Shown here piece after piece: positions 1 to 8,530 of a stretch of DNA of 64,000 bases. The translations under genes and the position numbers were made by a program. The first letter of the stretch is position 1, and each line of letters opens with the position of its first letter. The notes under the pieces are model-generated. The model searched no databases. It saw only the letters and a list, made by a program, of their open reading frames with translations, and was not told where the DNA came from. Origin of the DNA: Actinomycetota bacterium (lineage in GTDB: Bacteria > Actinomycetota > CADDZG01 > JAHWKV01 > JAOPZY01); NCBI GenBank assembly GCA_035765775.1, contig DASTWV010000043.1, positions 124,001-188,000 on the forward strand. Reading direction: 5' to 3'.

Positions 1-659
1 CATCGCCCCTCCTTCGCTGACGGCCCCGCCTGTACGAGACCGACGACCTCGTCGTCGGGAACCTGTTCGAAGTCGTGATACCAGAACCCGATGGCGAGGA
101 ACCGGGCGGGGCGGTGCAGGACGACGATGGCGTCGGCCAGACCGGCGAGGCCGGCGACCACCTCGGTAGGTGCGACTGGGGCGGCGACCACCACCCGACC
201 CGCACCTTGCGCCCGCAGAACATCGATGGCCGCCCTGACCGTGGCCCCGGTGGCGATGCCGTCGTCCACCAGGACCACGGTGCACCCGGCCACGCCGGGG
301 GCCGGCCGGTCGCCCCGGTAGCGGCGCACCCGGCGGTCCAGTTCGGCCTGCTCCCGAGCGGTGATGGCATCCACCTCATCCGGGGTCAGCCCCAGCTCGG
401 CCACCAGGGCATGGTTCAGCACCCGGGTCGGCCCTTCGGCGAGGGCCCCGAAGCCGAGCTCGGGCTGGCGGGGGGCGCCCAGCTTGCGAACCACCAGGAC
501 CCCGAGCTGGGCACCCAGCGCCCGGGCGACCGGGGCCGCCACCACCACCCCGCCCCGGGGCAGGCCGAGCACGATCGGATCGGTGAGGTGCAGCGCCGCC
601 ACCGCCCCCGCCAGCTGGCGGCCGGCGTCGGTGCGGTCCCGGAACGGCGCCTCAGGCAA
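1..659 (-). CDS. Phosphoribosyltransferase domain protein (3' end at window edge)
   Basis: Reads as a type I phosphoribosyltransferase. The PRPP-binding loop VVLVDDGIATGATV is complete, and an N-terminal LGLPRGGVVVAAPVA segment with a later RKLGAPRQPELGFGA stretch is typical of the actinobacterial PRTase family of unknown substrate. The best start is TTG at 659, inside the end of the upstream molybdenum hydroxylase gene, so the two are probably translationally coupled. The frame is open to base 1, where it reads CGA-TG; a next base A would give a stop (ATGA) and the start of a further gene. About 219 codons is close to the usual family length. The true substrate cannot be told from sequence. 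Confidence 0.8.
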   Translation of the reverse strand, partial: MPEAPFRDRTDAGRQLAGAVAALHLTDPIVLGLPRGGVVVAAPVARALGAQLGVLVVRKLGAPRQPELGFGALAEGPTRVLNHALVAELGLTPDEVDAITAREQAELDRRVRRYRGDRPAPGVAGCTVVLVDDGIATGATVRAAIDVLRAQGAGRVVVAAPVAPTEVVAGLAGLADAIVVLHRPARFLAIGFWYHDFEQVPDDEVVGLVQAGPSAKEGR

Positions 660-3126
660 GCGGCATCGTGCGCACCCGCCGGCCCGTCGCCCGGAACAGG
701 GCGTTGGCGATGGCGGGTGCCACAGCCAGGATGGGGGTCTCGCCCCCACCGGCTGGGGGCACGTCCCGGCGGTCGATGAGGATGGCCTCGACGTCGCCCA
801 CGTCCGAGAACCGGGGCACCCGGTACTGGCGCAGGCTCGGGTTGCAGATCTCGCCGTCCTCGAAGGTGACCGCCTCGAACAGGGCGCCGCCCAGCCCCAT
901 GATGGCGGCCCCCTCCACCTGGCGGGCGAGGTTCTCCGGGCTGACCACCGCCCCGGCATCGAAGGCGGTGACCAGGCGGGGCACGGTAATCGCACCCTCG
1001 CCGGTGACGGCGATCTGCACCGCCGTGGCCACGTAGGCACCCTTCTCCACACCGCAGGCGATCCCCACGGGACCGTCCGGCCAGCCGATGGCCTCGGCGG
1101 CGGCGGAGAGGACGGCGGTGAGCCGGGGATCGGGCAGGTGGCGCAGGCGCAGCTCGACGGGGTCGGCGCCCAGGCGGTGGGCCAGCTCGTCGATGTGCGA
1201 CTCGCGGGCGAAATGGTTGGCGGTGGCGGCCAGCGCCCGGTACGACCCCTGAGCCAGCGGCGACTGGGCGGGCTGGGAGACCAGGCGCTGGTTCGGGATG
1301 GCGTACGGGCACCCGATCCCGGGCGACCCGGCGTTGATGGTGGTGACCTCCCAGGCGGTGAGCGCGCCACCGGCGGCTGCAGTGCGGATGTCGATGACCG
1401 CCGCCGGCCGGAAATAGGACGAGGTGAACTCCTCCCGGCTGCTCCAGCGCACCTTGACCGGTCGCCCGGCAGCCCGGGCCAGGCGGGCCGCCTCGAGCGC
1501 GACGTCCGGGCGGTGCTTGCCGCCGAAGCCGGTCCCGGTGTCGGGCACGATCACCCGCACCGCCGTCTGGGGAACGCCCATCGCCTCAGCCAGGGCTTCC
1601 CGGACCGCGAAGGGGCGCTGGGTGCCCACCCAGACGGTGAGCCGGCCCCCCTCCCAGGCCGCGAGCGCCGCCCGGGTCTCCATGGGGACGTGGGCCAGGT
1701 AGGCCGTGCTGTAGGTCGCCGCCAGGGTGACGTCGGCGGTTGCCCGGGCGGCGTCCACGTCGCCGTCCTCGTGTGTGAATCCCCGGTCCCAGCCCTCGCC
1801 GGCGCTCAGGTGGGTGCGCAGGTACTCGGTGAGAGACTCGCTGACCCCACGGCCGGAGACCGAGGGCTGCCGGTCCCAGCTGGCCCGCAGCCCGTCCAGC
1901 GCCCGCCGCGCGGCCAGCCGGTCGGGGGCCGCCACCGCCACGAAGCCGTCCTCGTGCACGGCGACGACGCCGTTCATGGCATCCACGGCCGCCAGATCGA
2001 CCGACGCCAGCGTCGCCCCCGCCGCCGGCGCCCGGAGCACCGCCCCGTGCAGCATCCCGGGCAGGTGCACGTCGGTGGCGAAGCGCTTCGCGCCGGTCAC
2101 CACATCGACCGCCCCCACCGGGCCGGCGGCGCGGCCGGCCACCCGCCAGCTGTCCGGAGGCGTCACCCGGGGCTGGCGGGCGTGCACCACCAACCGGAGG
2201 CCCCGGACGAGGTCGCCGTAGGGCGCCTCCTCCCGCCCGGCCGCCAGGGTGCGCAGCTCCTCCCGCGCGGCTGCCGCCACCGCCTGGATGGCCGGTCCGG
2301 CCTGGGGCATCGAGAGGGACCCGAAGGTGCCCTCGTCGTAGGGGCAGAGATCGGTATCGCCCATGACCAGGCTGACGCTGGAGGGGGCGACGGCGAGTTC
2401 CTCAGCCGCCAGCAGCGTGAGGGCCGTACGCGTGCCCTGCCCCACCTCGACCTTGCCGATGAAGGCCGTGACGTGCCCGTCGCCGCCCACGTGCAGCCAG
2501 GCCCCCGGGCTCGGCGCCCACTGGCCGGGGCCGGGCGGCCGCGGGTCCAGCACCACGACGAGGCCCTCGGGGAGGACCGAGAACCACTCCCGCTCCTCAC
2601 CGGCGGCAAGATCCCAGGGTGAGGCGGGACGGGGGAGGTACGGCGCGGGTGGCGCCGCGGCGGGCGTCGCCGCCTGGCCGGCCCGCTGCACCGCCTCGAG
2701 GATCCTCGGGTAGCTGCCGCACCGGCAGATGTGGCCGTTGAGGGCCTCCCGGATGGCCGCGGGGTCCGGCTGGGGCATGCGTTCGAGTAGCGCAGCCGCC
2801 TCGACCACCATGCCCGGCGTGCAGTAGCCGCACTGGAAGGCCCCGGCCTCGGCGAAGGCGCCGGCCACCGGATGCAGCGTGCCCGGCGGGCTCAGCCCCT
2901 CGGCGGTCACCACCGCCCGGCCGTCGACTTCGGCGGCGGGCGTCACGCACGAGCGGACCGGCCGGCTGTCGACCAGGACGGTGCACGCCCCGCACACCCC
3001 CTCGCCGCAGCTGTACTTGGCGCCGGTGAGGCCGAGGTGCTCGCGCAGCAGTCCCAGGAGGGACTCGTCGGGATCGACATCCAGGGTGCGCCGGACGTCA
3101 TTGACGGTGAGGCGGAGCTGCCTCAG
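652..3126 (-). CDS. Fused molybdenum hydroxylase (2Fe-2S subunit + molybdopterin subunit, isoquinoline 1-oxidoreductase-like)
   Basis: One chain of about 824 residues joins an iron-sulfur subunit and a molybdopterin subunit of the xanthine dehydrogenase/CO dehydrogenase superfamily. The plant-type [2Fe-2S] site (CGEGVCGACT, later RSC) and the second cluster (FQCGYCTPGM, HICRCGSYPR) occupy roughly the first 130 residues. The rest begins with an IorB-type segment (KVEVGQGTRTALTLLAAEEL), contains TGFGGKHRPD and ends with a GGGETP motif holding the expected catalytic Glu. No FAD-binding subunit is adjacent, as in isoquinoline/nicotinate-type enzymes. The frame has no ATG/GTG/TTG before the first cluster: an in-frame TAA lies just upstream and the only plausible initiator is CTG at 3126-3124, overlapping the upstream gene's TGA as CTGA. 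Starting at the later GTG (2997) would delete cluster cysteines. Substrate unknown. Confidence 0.85.
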   Translation of the reverse strand: MRQLRLTVNDVRRTLDVDPDESLLGLLREHLGLTGAKYSCGEGVCGACTVLVDSRPVRSCVTPAAEVDGRAVVTAEGLSPPGTLHPVAGAFAEAGAFQCGYCTPGMVVEAAALLERMPQPDPAAIREALNGHICRCGSYPRILEAVQRAGQAATPAAAPPAPYLPRPASPWDLAAGEEREWFSVLPEGLVVVLDPRPPGPGQWAPSPGAWLHVGGDGHVTAFIGKVEVGQGTRTALTLLAAEELAVAPSSVSLVMGDTDLCPYDEGTFGSLSMPQAGPAIQAVAAAAREELRTLAAGREEAPYGDLVRGLRLVVHARQPRVTPPDSWRVAGRAAGPVGAVDVVTGAKRFATDVHLPGMLHGAVLRAPAAGATLASVDLAAVDAMNGVVAVHEDGFVAVAAPDRLAARRALDGLRASWDRQPSVSGRGVSESLTEYLRTHLSAGEGWDRGFTHEDGDVDAARATADVTLAATYSTAYLAHVPMETRAALAAWEGGRLTVWVGTQRPFAVREALAEAMGVPQTAVRVIVPDTGTGFGGKHRPDVALEAARLARAAGRPVKVRWSSREEFTSSYFRPAAVIDIRTAAAGGALTAWEVTTINAGSPGIGCPYAIPNQRLVSQPAQSPLAQGSYRALAATANHFARESHIDELAHRLGADPVELRLRHLPDPRLTAVLSAAAEAIGWPDGPVGIACGVEKGAYVATAVQIAVTGEGAITVPRLVTAFDAGAVVSPENLARQVEGAAIMGLGGALFEAVTFEDGEICNPSLRQYRVPRFSDVGDVEAILIDRRDVPPAGGGETPILAVAPAIANALFRATGRRVRTMPLA

Positions 3127-3368
3127 GACGTGCCTTTCTTAAAGTACCGGCCCGGATGGGTCAGCCAGTAGAAGTTCATGTCATAGCCCCAGCCGTAGGA
3201 CCTCGGCGTGAACAAGCGGGGATCGGCCGGATTCCACATCCGGCTCTTCACCCGGGCCGCCGTGGGCTTGCGCCAGTCGTAGGGCATGCCGAGGAACTTG
3301 CCTTGAGGATCGGGAATAGGATCGGGAATGGGATCGGGACTGGGATCGGGAACCGGGCCATCCGCCAT
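3123..3368 (-). CDS. DUF5808-like small protein
   Basis: An 81-residue protein with a low-complexity Pro-Asp N-terminus (PDPSPDPIPDPIPDP) followed by a compact conserved-looking module (GKFLGMPYDWRKPTAARVKS, then WNPADPRLFTP and WGYDMNFYWL). The module matches my recollection of DUF5808, a short actinobacterial domain with no assigned function. The Pro-Asp repeat arises from a tandem ATCGGGA-type DNA repeat at about 3308-3355. Its TGA overlaps the proposed CTG start of the downstream molybdenum hydroxylase, so the two probably share a transcript. Confidence 0.65.
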   Translation of the reverse strand: MADGPVPDPSPDPIPDPIPDPQGKFLGMPYDWRKPTAARVKSRMWNPADPRLFTPRSYGWGYDMNFYWLTHPGRYFKKGTS

Positions 3369-3408
3369 CGTGCTTCCAGTGTGCCACGCAAGCTGCCGGA
3401 TCTGGCTG

Positions 3409-3825
3409 CTACTTGGCCATCCGGATCGACAGCTTGCCGAAAGCCAGGCCGACCCGGCTCAGCTCCTCGAGGTGCTGGGCCGCCAGGGAGGCGAGGGCGC
3501 GCTCCCCGGCCTCGGTGACCGACAGGCGCACCCGGCGGTGATCCTCGTCGTCCCGGTCGCGCCGGACCAGCCCGGCCCGCTCCGCCCGGTCCACCAGCTG
3601 CACGGCGCTGTGGTGGCGCAGCAGGAGGTGGTCGGCGACCTCCCCCACGGTGGGCGCGTTCCCCGCCGGGTGGCCTCGGACGGCCAGCAGCAGCTGGTGC
3701 TGGGCGGCGGTCAGCCCTCCGGCCCGGGCCCGCTCCTCGCTCCAGCGCAGGAACCGGCGCAACCCGTCCCGGAGTTCCAGCAGCTGGCGATAATCCTCGT
3801 CGGTGACGTCCCGGTGACGTTGCAT
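3409..3825 (-). CDS. MarR family transcriptional regulator
   Basis: 138 residues with the winged-helix layout of MarR proteins: N-terminal dimerisation helix, a helix-turn-helix (NAPTVGEVADHLLLRHHSAV) and a wing with the signature RRDRDDEDHRRVRLSVTEAG. MarR regulators bind short palindromes and often control an adjacent divergent gene. Here the divergent gene is a ClC-type channel whose ATG lies only 28 bp away, and the gap holds an ATATC/GATAT inverted repeat. Autoregulation and control of the channel gene are therefore likely but inferred. Ligand unknown. Confidence 0.85.
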   Translation of the reverse strand: MQRHRDVTDEDYRQLLELRDGLRRFLRWSEERARAGGLTAAQHQLLLAVRGHPAGNAPTVGEVADHLLLRHHSAVQLVDRAERAGLVRRDRDDEDHRRVRLSVTEAGERALASLAAQHLEELSRVGLAFGKLSIRMAK

Positions 3826-3838
3826 ACCTCGAGTGAGT

Positions 3839-3855
3839 ATATCCTAACAAGATAT
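3839..3855. promoter_or_regulatory. Inverted repeat between divergent marR-like and ClC genes
   Basis: ATATC (3839-3843) and GATAT (3851-3855) form an inverted repeat with a 7-bp spacer in the 28-bp gap between two divergent start codons. The right arm overlaps the ATG of the ClC gene. Size and position fit a MarR operator; no binding data. Confidence 0.45.
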
Positions 3856-5170
3856 GTTGAAAACCCCCTTCCGCTGGGCCGCGGGCCGCGCGGGCACGAC
3901 CGAGGAAGCGGCGCGCTTCTGGCTGCTGGTCCTGGTGGTCGGCCTCATGTCGGGGCTGGCCGGCGGCCTGTACGTCGAGGCCCTGCGCGCCTTGACCCGG
4001 GTGCTCGGCCCGCAGCACTGGGCGCGCGCGACGCATCTCGTCCTGTTCGGTGTCGTGGGCGGCGCGATCGGCGTGCTGACGCTGCTGCTCGGCAACCCCG
4101 GCGACGTCGAGTTGCTGGTGGACAACATCCACATCCAAGGAGGCGCCGCCGACCTACGCAAGCTGCCGTCGCTGATCCCCATCTCCCTGCTGGGCATCGC
4201 CACCGGCAGCGCCATCGGGCCGGAGGCGCCGCTGGTGCAGACCACCGGGTCGCTGGGCAGCTGGATCGCCCGGCGGGGCAAGGTCTCGGTGATCGAGGCC
4301 CGCTCGCTCACGATCACCGGCATGGCGGCGGGGTTCACCGTGCTGTTCGGCACGCCGCTCGGCTCGGCGATCTTCGCCCTGGAGATCCTCCACCGCCGGG
4401 GCCTGCAGTACTACGAGGCCCTCGTGCCCGCCGCCCTGGGCTCCCTGTCGGGCTACGCCGTCTACGTCCTCACGACCCATCTCGGCCTCACCCCGATCTG
4501 GCACTTCCCCGAGGTGCGGGCGCTGCATGCCAGCGCCCTCGGCATCGCTGTCCTTGCCGGGGTCGCCGGGGCGGCGATCGCCTACGCCTTCAGCTACCTG
4601 ACCACCTGGCTCCGCCACGGCTTCCGGCTGCTCCCGGTGGCCCTGCGCCCGGTGGCCGGGGGGCTCGCCCTGGGCGGGCTGGCGTGGATGAGCCCCTACG
4701 CCCTCACCTTCGGGGAGGGCCAGATCCAGACCCTGGTCAACGGCCGGCTCCTGGTGAGCACCCTGCTGGTGGCCACGCTGGCGAAGCTCCTGGGCTCGTC
4801 CACCATCGTGTCGTCCGGGTGGCGGGGCGGGTTCATCATCCCGCTGTTCTTCATGGGGGCGGCGCTCGGCAAGGCGGGCGCCTCCGTGCTCCATGTCGAT
4901 GCCACGGTCGCCATGCTGTCCCTGATGGTGGCCGCCAACGTCGGGGTCACCAAGACCCCCTTCGGCTCGGCCCTCATCGTGGTCGAGATGGCGGGCGTGC
5001 GGATGTTCCCGCCGGTGCTGGCCGCCTCGCTCATTGCCTTCTTCCTCACCAGCCAGGTGTCGTTGATCCACACCCAGCGCGCCCGGGAGGGGGCCTTCGC
5101 CCCTGAGATCCACAGCCGCGACCCGAACCCGGGGGGCGGCGCCGACCGCTACGCCGGGCCGCCGGCTTGA
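3854..5170 (+). CDS. ClC-type chloride channel/transporter
   Basis: 438 residues with about ten hydrophobic segments, an integral membrane protein of the ClC (EriC/ClcA) family. Visible signatures are GSAIGPEAPLVQ, equivalent to the ClC GKEGP loop with its gating Glu, and WRGGFIIPLFFMGAALGK, equivalent to GGxFxP. The first ClC motif (GSGIPE) is degenerate (HIQGG), placing it among the divergent bacterial ClC-like proteins. No C-terminal CBS domains; a short hydrophilic tail follows the last helix. The start has almost no leader and no clear ribosome site, so the mRNA may be leaderless. Transport mode (channel or Cl-/H+ antiporter) cannot be told. Confidence 0.85.
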   Translation: MLKTPFRWAAGRAGTTEEAARFWLLVLVVGLMSGLAGGLYVEALRALTRVLGPQHWARATHLVLFGVVGGAIGVLTLLLGNPGDVELLVDNIHIQGGAADLRKLPSLIPISLLGIATGSAIGPEAPLVQTTGSLGSWIARRGKVSVIEARSLTITGMAAGFTVLFGTPLGSAIFALEILHRRGLQYYEALVPAALGSLSGYAVYVLTTHLGLTPIWHFPEVRALHASALGIAVLAGVAGAAIAYAFSYLTTWLRHGFRLLPVALRPVAGGLALGGLAWMSPYALTFGEGQIQTLVNGRLLVSTLLVATLAKLLGSSTIVSSGWRGGFIIPLFFMGAALGKAGASVLHVDATVAMLSLMVAANVGVTKTPFGSALIVVEMAGVRMFPPVLAASLIAFFLTSQVSLIHTQRAREGAFAPEIHSRDPNPGGGADRYAGPPA

Positions 5171-5292
5171 CCCCGTTCCGGAGGTTCACACCAGTGCCCA
5201 GGCACCGGCCGAACCGCTGAGCGGCGTGCGCACCGAGCCGGAGGGCCCGGGGAGAAGCTGAGAGGCCGGGCGCCCGGTAGGGTCAGCCCTCG

Positions 5293-6129
5293 ATGGACAG
5301 CCCCTCGGTTCCGGCCCTGCGCCTGGAGGGCATCGCCAAGGCGTACGGCGGTCTCGAGGTGCTCCGGGAGGTGGACCTCGACCTGCCCTCCGGCACCCTG
5401 GTGCACCTCCAGGGCTCCAACGGGAGCGGCAAGAGCACCCTGCTGCGCATCGTCGCCGGCGTGACCGCGCCCAGCGCCGGGAGGGTCGCCCGCCGCCCGC
5501 CCGGGGTGGGGTACGTGCCTGAGCGCTTCCCGCCCGCACTGCGCTTCACGCCCCGCGAGTACCTGCGCCACCTGGCCCGGATCCGGGGGCGGGCCGGGGA
5601 AGGAGCCCCCGACCACCTCGTGGATCGCCTCGGTCTCAGCGGGTTCCTCGACGTCCCGATGGCCCACCTGTCCAAAGGGACGGCGCAGAAGGTCGCCGTG
5701 CTCCAGGCGCTGGCCGCCCAGCCCGGCATGCTGGTATTGGACGAGGCGTGGACCGGCCTCGAGGCCAGTGCCCGGGAGGCGCTGTCCGAGGCCGCCGTGG
5801 CCCGCCGGGACGCCGGTGGCGTGGTGGTCTTCACCGACCACCGGCACCGGGCCGCCACGCTCGTCCCCGACGCCGCCTACCTGGTGGCGGACGGCGTCCT
5901 GCACGCCGGTGCCGTCGAGGCGCCCGCGCAGGGAGACGGAGCGGGCGGCGTGCTGGTAGAGCTGGCCGGGGCGGTCGACGAGCTCTCGCCAGCGGAGCTG
6001 GGCGCCGATGTCCTCGAGCGGCACGCCACCTCCGTGGTGCTCCGGGTCGATGCCGCCCGCAGCGATGCCCTCCTGGGGGCGGCCCTCGGCCTCGGCCTGC
6101 ACGTGGTGCGGGTGGAGCGGGCACCGTGA
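5293..6129 (+). CDS. ABC transporter ATP-binding protein
   Basis: 278 residues. Walker A GSNGSGKST, Walker B MLVLDEAW and an ABC signature region written LSKGTAQKVAVLQ, slightly atypical (LSKGT for LSGGQ), as in exporter-type ABC-2 ATPases. The last ~80 residues form an extra C-terminal domain seen in some of these ATPases. The stop overlaps the start of the permease gene (GTGA), so the two form a transporter operon. Substrate unknown. Confidence 0.9.
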   Translation: MDSPSVPALRLEGIAKAYGGLEVLREVDLDLPSGTLVHLQGSNGSGKSTLLRIVAGVTAPSAGRVARRPPGVGYVPERFPPALRFTPREYLRHLARIRGRAGEGAPDHLVDRLGLSGFLDVPMAHLSKGTAQKVAVLQALAAQPGMLVLDEAWTGLEASAREALSEAAVARRDAGGVVVFTDHRHRAATLVPDAAYLVADGVLHAGAVEAPAQGDGAGGVLVELAGAVDELSPAELGADVLERHATSVVLRVDAARSDALLGAALGLGLHVVRVERAP

Positions 6130-6779
6130 TCGCGCTGTGCCGCTACCAGGTGCACGATCTCACCCGGTCGCACCGCTGGGTGGCTCCCCTGCTGGTCTAC
6201 ATCCTGGTGCTGGCCATGGTCTACGCCCAGCCCGCCGGCCCTGCTCCCCTGGCCTTCGGGGTGACCGCCGGGGCCCTCATACCGATCGGCGCCTGGTTGA
6301 CCCGGGCGCTGCTCGGCACCGAGGACCCCATCGCCCAGCAGGTGACCGTGACCGCGGCAGGCAGCCGCGCCCGGGTGCAGGCCGCCCTGCTCGCCTCGGC
6401 CCTGGCGCTCACCGGCGTCCTCGCCGTCCTGGCGGTGCTGTGGGCGGCGGTGGCCAACCCGTCGTACACGGCCCACGGGGCGGCGGTCCTCGGCGGGCTC
6501 GGCATCCACGCCCTCTTCGGGCTGGCGGGCGTGGGCCTGGGCGCCCTGCTCAGCCCGCCCCTGGTGGTGGAGCCGGGGCCGGCGGTGCTGGGCATCGTGG
6601 GGGCCACGACCGTGAGCGTCATCCTCCGGGTGAGCCCGGCGGCCTGGGCGCTACGGGTCCTGGAGCACAACCGTCGGCATGGCTTCGCCGCCGCCATGGC
6701 GGGGCCGGTGGTCGCGCTGGGTGCCGCGGGCCTGGCCTGCGTCCTGATCGCGTTCTGGTTGGGTTCCCGGCGGCGCTGA
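6126..6779 (+). CDS. ABC transporter permease (membrane subunit)
   Basis: 217 residues starting at GTG 6126, overlapping the ATPase stop by four bases. It is almost entirely hydrophobic, with about six membrane segments (for example WVAPLLVYILVLAMVYA near the start and LACVLIAFWLG at the end). It is the membrane partner of the preceding ATPase, forming a small two-gene exporter. No sequence feature identifies the cargo. Confidence 0.85.
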   Translation: MIALCRYQVHDLTRSHRWVAPLLVYILVLAMVYAQPAGPAPLAFGVTAGALIPIGAWLTRALLGTEDPIAQQVTVTAAGSRARVQAALLASALALTGVLAVLAVLWAAVANPSYTAHGAAVLGGLGIHALFGLAGVGLGALLSPPLVVEPGPAVLGIVGATTVSVILRVSPAAWALRVLEHNRRHGFAAAMAGPVVALGAAGLACVLIAFWLGSRRR

Positions 6780-6796
6780 CCCGACCCCGGAAGGCA

Positions 6797-7105
6797 TTAC
6801 CCGTGCGCCACGGGGTGGTGCCAGTGGAACCGGTGGTGCTTGGACGATTCCCGCTCCGGGCGCGCCACCTGCTCCACGCCGCCCAGAGTGCCCAGTTCCT
6901 TGGCCAGCACCACGGCGCAGCCGATGAAGGTGCCGCCGATCAGGGAACCCCAGAAGGCGATGAAAACCGCCCCTGCCCCCCGGACGCCCACGCCGAACAT
7001 GATGATCAGGGTGACGATGAACACCGACGGGATCCCGATCAGGGTCCCCCGGCCCAAAATGTGGGCCATCTGGACTGCGTCGTCGTCGTTGAAGCCGGAG
7101 TCCAT
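6797..7105 (-). CDS. Small membrane protein, unknown
   Basis: 102 residues with two strong hydrophobic helices (GIPSVFIVTLIIMFGVGV and AGAVFIAFWGSLIGGTFIG) and a His-rich C-terminal tail (SSKHHRFHWHHPVAHG) that could bind metal. Family not recognised. It lies tail-to-tail with the ABC permease and downstream of the sigma factor gene on the same strand, about 100 bp away, so co-transcription with the sigma gene is possible. Confidence 0.6.
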   Translation of the reverse strand: MDSGFNDDDAVQMAHILGRGTLIGIPSVFIVTLIIMFGVGVRGAGAVFIAFWGSLIGGTFIGCAVVLAKELGTLGGVEQVARPERESSKHHRFHWHHPVAHG

Positions 7106-7210
7106 ACGGACCTCCCTCCCCGCAGACCGCCGCCCACGTTCTCAGGGGCCAATAACCACGATACGCCTCCCGGCGGCGATGTGTGCCGGCCGGCACCTCC
7201 CGCCCGGGGA

Positions 7211-8329
7211 CTACCCGGTGAAGTCGCGCAGCTGGTTCCCGGCGCAGGGGTGGCGCAGCTTGCACATCGCCCGGCGCTCCACGTGGCGCACCCGCTCCCG
7301 GCTGAGGCCCACCAGGCTCCCCACCTGGTCCAGCGTCCGGGGTACGCCGTCGGCGATGCCGTAGCGCAGCCCGACGATCTCGCGTTCGCGGTCCGACATC
7401 CCGGCCAGGGCAGAGGCCACCCGCTCCCGGAGCATGGCCACCGCCACCACGTCGGTGGCCTCGGGGGCCTCGGTGTCCTCGATGAAATCTCCCAGCCGGG
7501 CGCTGGTCTGGTCGCCGATCGGCACGTCGAGGGAGACCGGCTCCCGGGCGGCAGCCTGCAGGCGGCGCACCTCGTCGGCCGGGATCGCCATCCAGGCGGC
7601 GACATCCTCTACGGTCGGCTGCCGGCCGAGCTGCTGCACCAGGTCGCTCTGCACCCGGCGCAGGGCGTGCACCGCGTCCACCACGTGCACCGGGAGGCGC
7701 ACGGTGCGGTCCCGGTCGGCGATGGCCCGGGCGATGGCCTGGCGGATCCACCAGGTGGCATACGTCGAGAGCTTGAAGCCCCGGGTGACATCAAACTTCT
7801 CCACGCCCCGGATCAGGCCCAGGTTGCCCTCCTGCACCAGGTCGATCAGGTGCATGCCGTGGCCCCGGTAGCGCTTGGCGATCGAGACGACCAGCCGGAG
7901 GTTGGCCTCAATCATGTGGTCCTTGGCCGCCTGGCCATCGGCCCGCAGCCGGCGGCAGAGCGTGTAGGCCTCGCCCGGCCCCAGCGGCCGCTCCCCCGCC
8001 ACCCCGGCCCGGCGCGCCAAAGCGCCGACCGCGGCCAGGTCGAGCCCCGCCGGGTCGGCCAGCAGTTTCTCCGCCTCGTGCCCGACGCTCATCCGGGTGG
8101 CGAGGGCGACCTCCTGCTCGGCGGTGAGCAGGGCCACCCGGCCGATCTCCCGGAGGTAGGCCTCCAGCGTGTCCTGCGACCCCGACCGCAGCGGCCCGTC
8201 CTCGGATCGGGGGTTGAGCGGGGTCCGCACGGGGCGCTCGGGCGCGTGGGCCTCGGGCTCACCCCAGCCCAGCACGTTCGAATCCTGTGGTGCAGCTCGC
8301 GACATTCCGGCCACCGAGTCCTTCCGCAC
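7211..8329 (-). CDS. RNA polymerase sigma factor, sigma-70 group 2
   Basis: 372 residues containing regions 1.2 (DTLEAYLREIGRVALLTAEQ), 2 (NLRLVVSIAKRYRG, LIDLVQEGNLGLIRGVEKFD, STYATWWIRQAI), 3 and 4 (YGIADGVPRTLDQVGSLVGL then SRERVRHVE). There is no long region 1.1, so it resembles a principal-like alternative (group 2) factor rather than the housekeeping one. GTG at 8329 gives the full frame; ATG at 8305 is an alternative start. No anti-sigma gene is adjacent. Confidence 0.9.
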   Translation of the reverse strand: MRKDSVAGMSRAAPQDSNVLGWGEPEAHAPERPVRTPLNPRSEDGPLRSGSQDTLEAYLREIGRVALLTAEQEVALATRMSVGHEAEKLLADPAGLDLAAVGALARRAGVAGERPLGPGEAYTLCRRLRADGQAAKDHMIEANLRLVVSIAKRYRGHGMHLIDLVQEGNLGLIRGVEKFDVTRGFKLSTYATWWIRQAIARAIADRDRTVRLPVHVVDAVHALRRVQSDLVQQLGRQPTVEDVAAWMAIPADEVRRLQAAAREPVSLDVPIGDQTSARLGDFIEDTEAPEATDVVAVAMLRERVASALAGMSDREREIVGLRYGIADGVPRTLDQVGSLVGLSRERVRHVERRAMCKLRHPCAGNQLRDFTG

Positions 8330-8409
8330 TCCTCAGGCGCTCCGCCTGCGGGCAATGCTGGTTCTTTTCTCCGGCGCCCGGCAGGCCTGAACGGGGCGGG
8401 ACGGGCACG

Positions 8410-8441
8410 AAAAAAGCCGCGGCCAGGTGGGCCTGCGGCTT
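8410..8441 (-). terminator. Rho-independent terminator after the ANTAR regulator
   Basis: On the minus strand a GC-rich hairpin (AGCCGC 8435-8440 pairing with 8415-8420, extended by GGCC/GGCC) is followed by a run of T (the A-run 8410-8415 on the plus strand). It lies about 90 bp past the stop of the response regulator, correctly oriented to end that operon. Confidence 0.75.
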
Positions 8442-8530
8442 CGTGGCGTCACGCCACCGGTCGTCGTGGACCGGAGCGCGCCGAGCACTGACGATGATAG
8501 CTCAGGCTGCGGCTTGTCTGCTCGATGCCG

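Noticed and set aside
361-2622. Long plus-strand open frame opposite the molybdenum hydroxylase
   Set aside because: Antisense shadow in GC-rich DNA: the opposite strand has clear [2Fe-2S] and molybdopterin motifs while this frame is Arg/Gly/Pro-rich without any recognisable domain.
3308-3355. Repeated ATCGGGA-type motif as possible iterons
   Set aside because: It lies inside a coding region and encodes a Pro-Asp linker; no replication gene is near.
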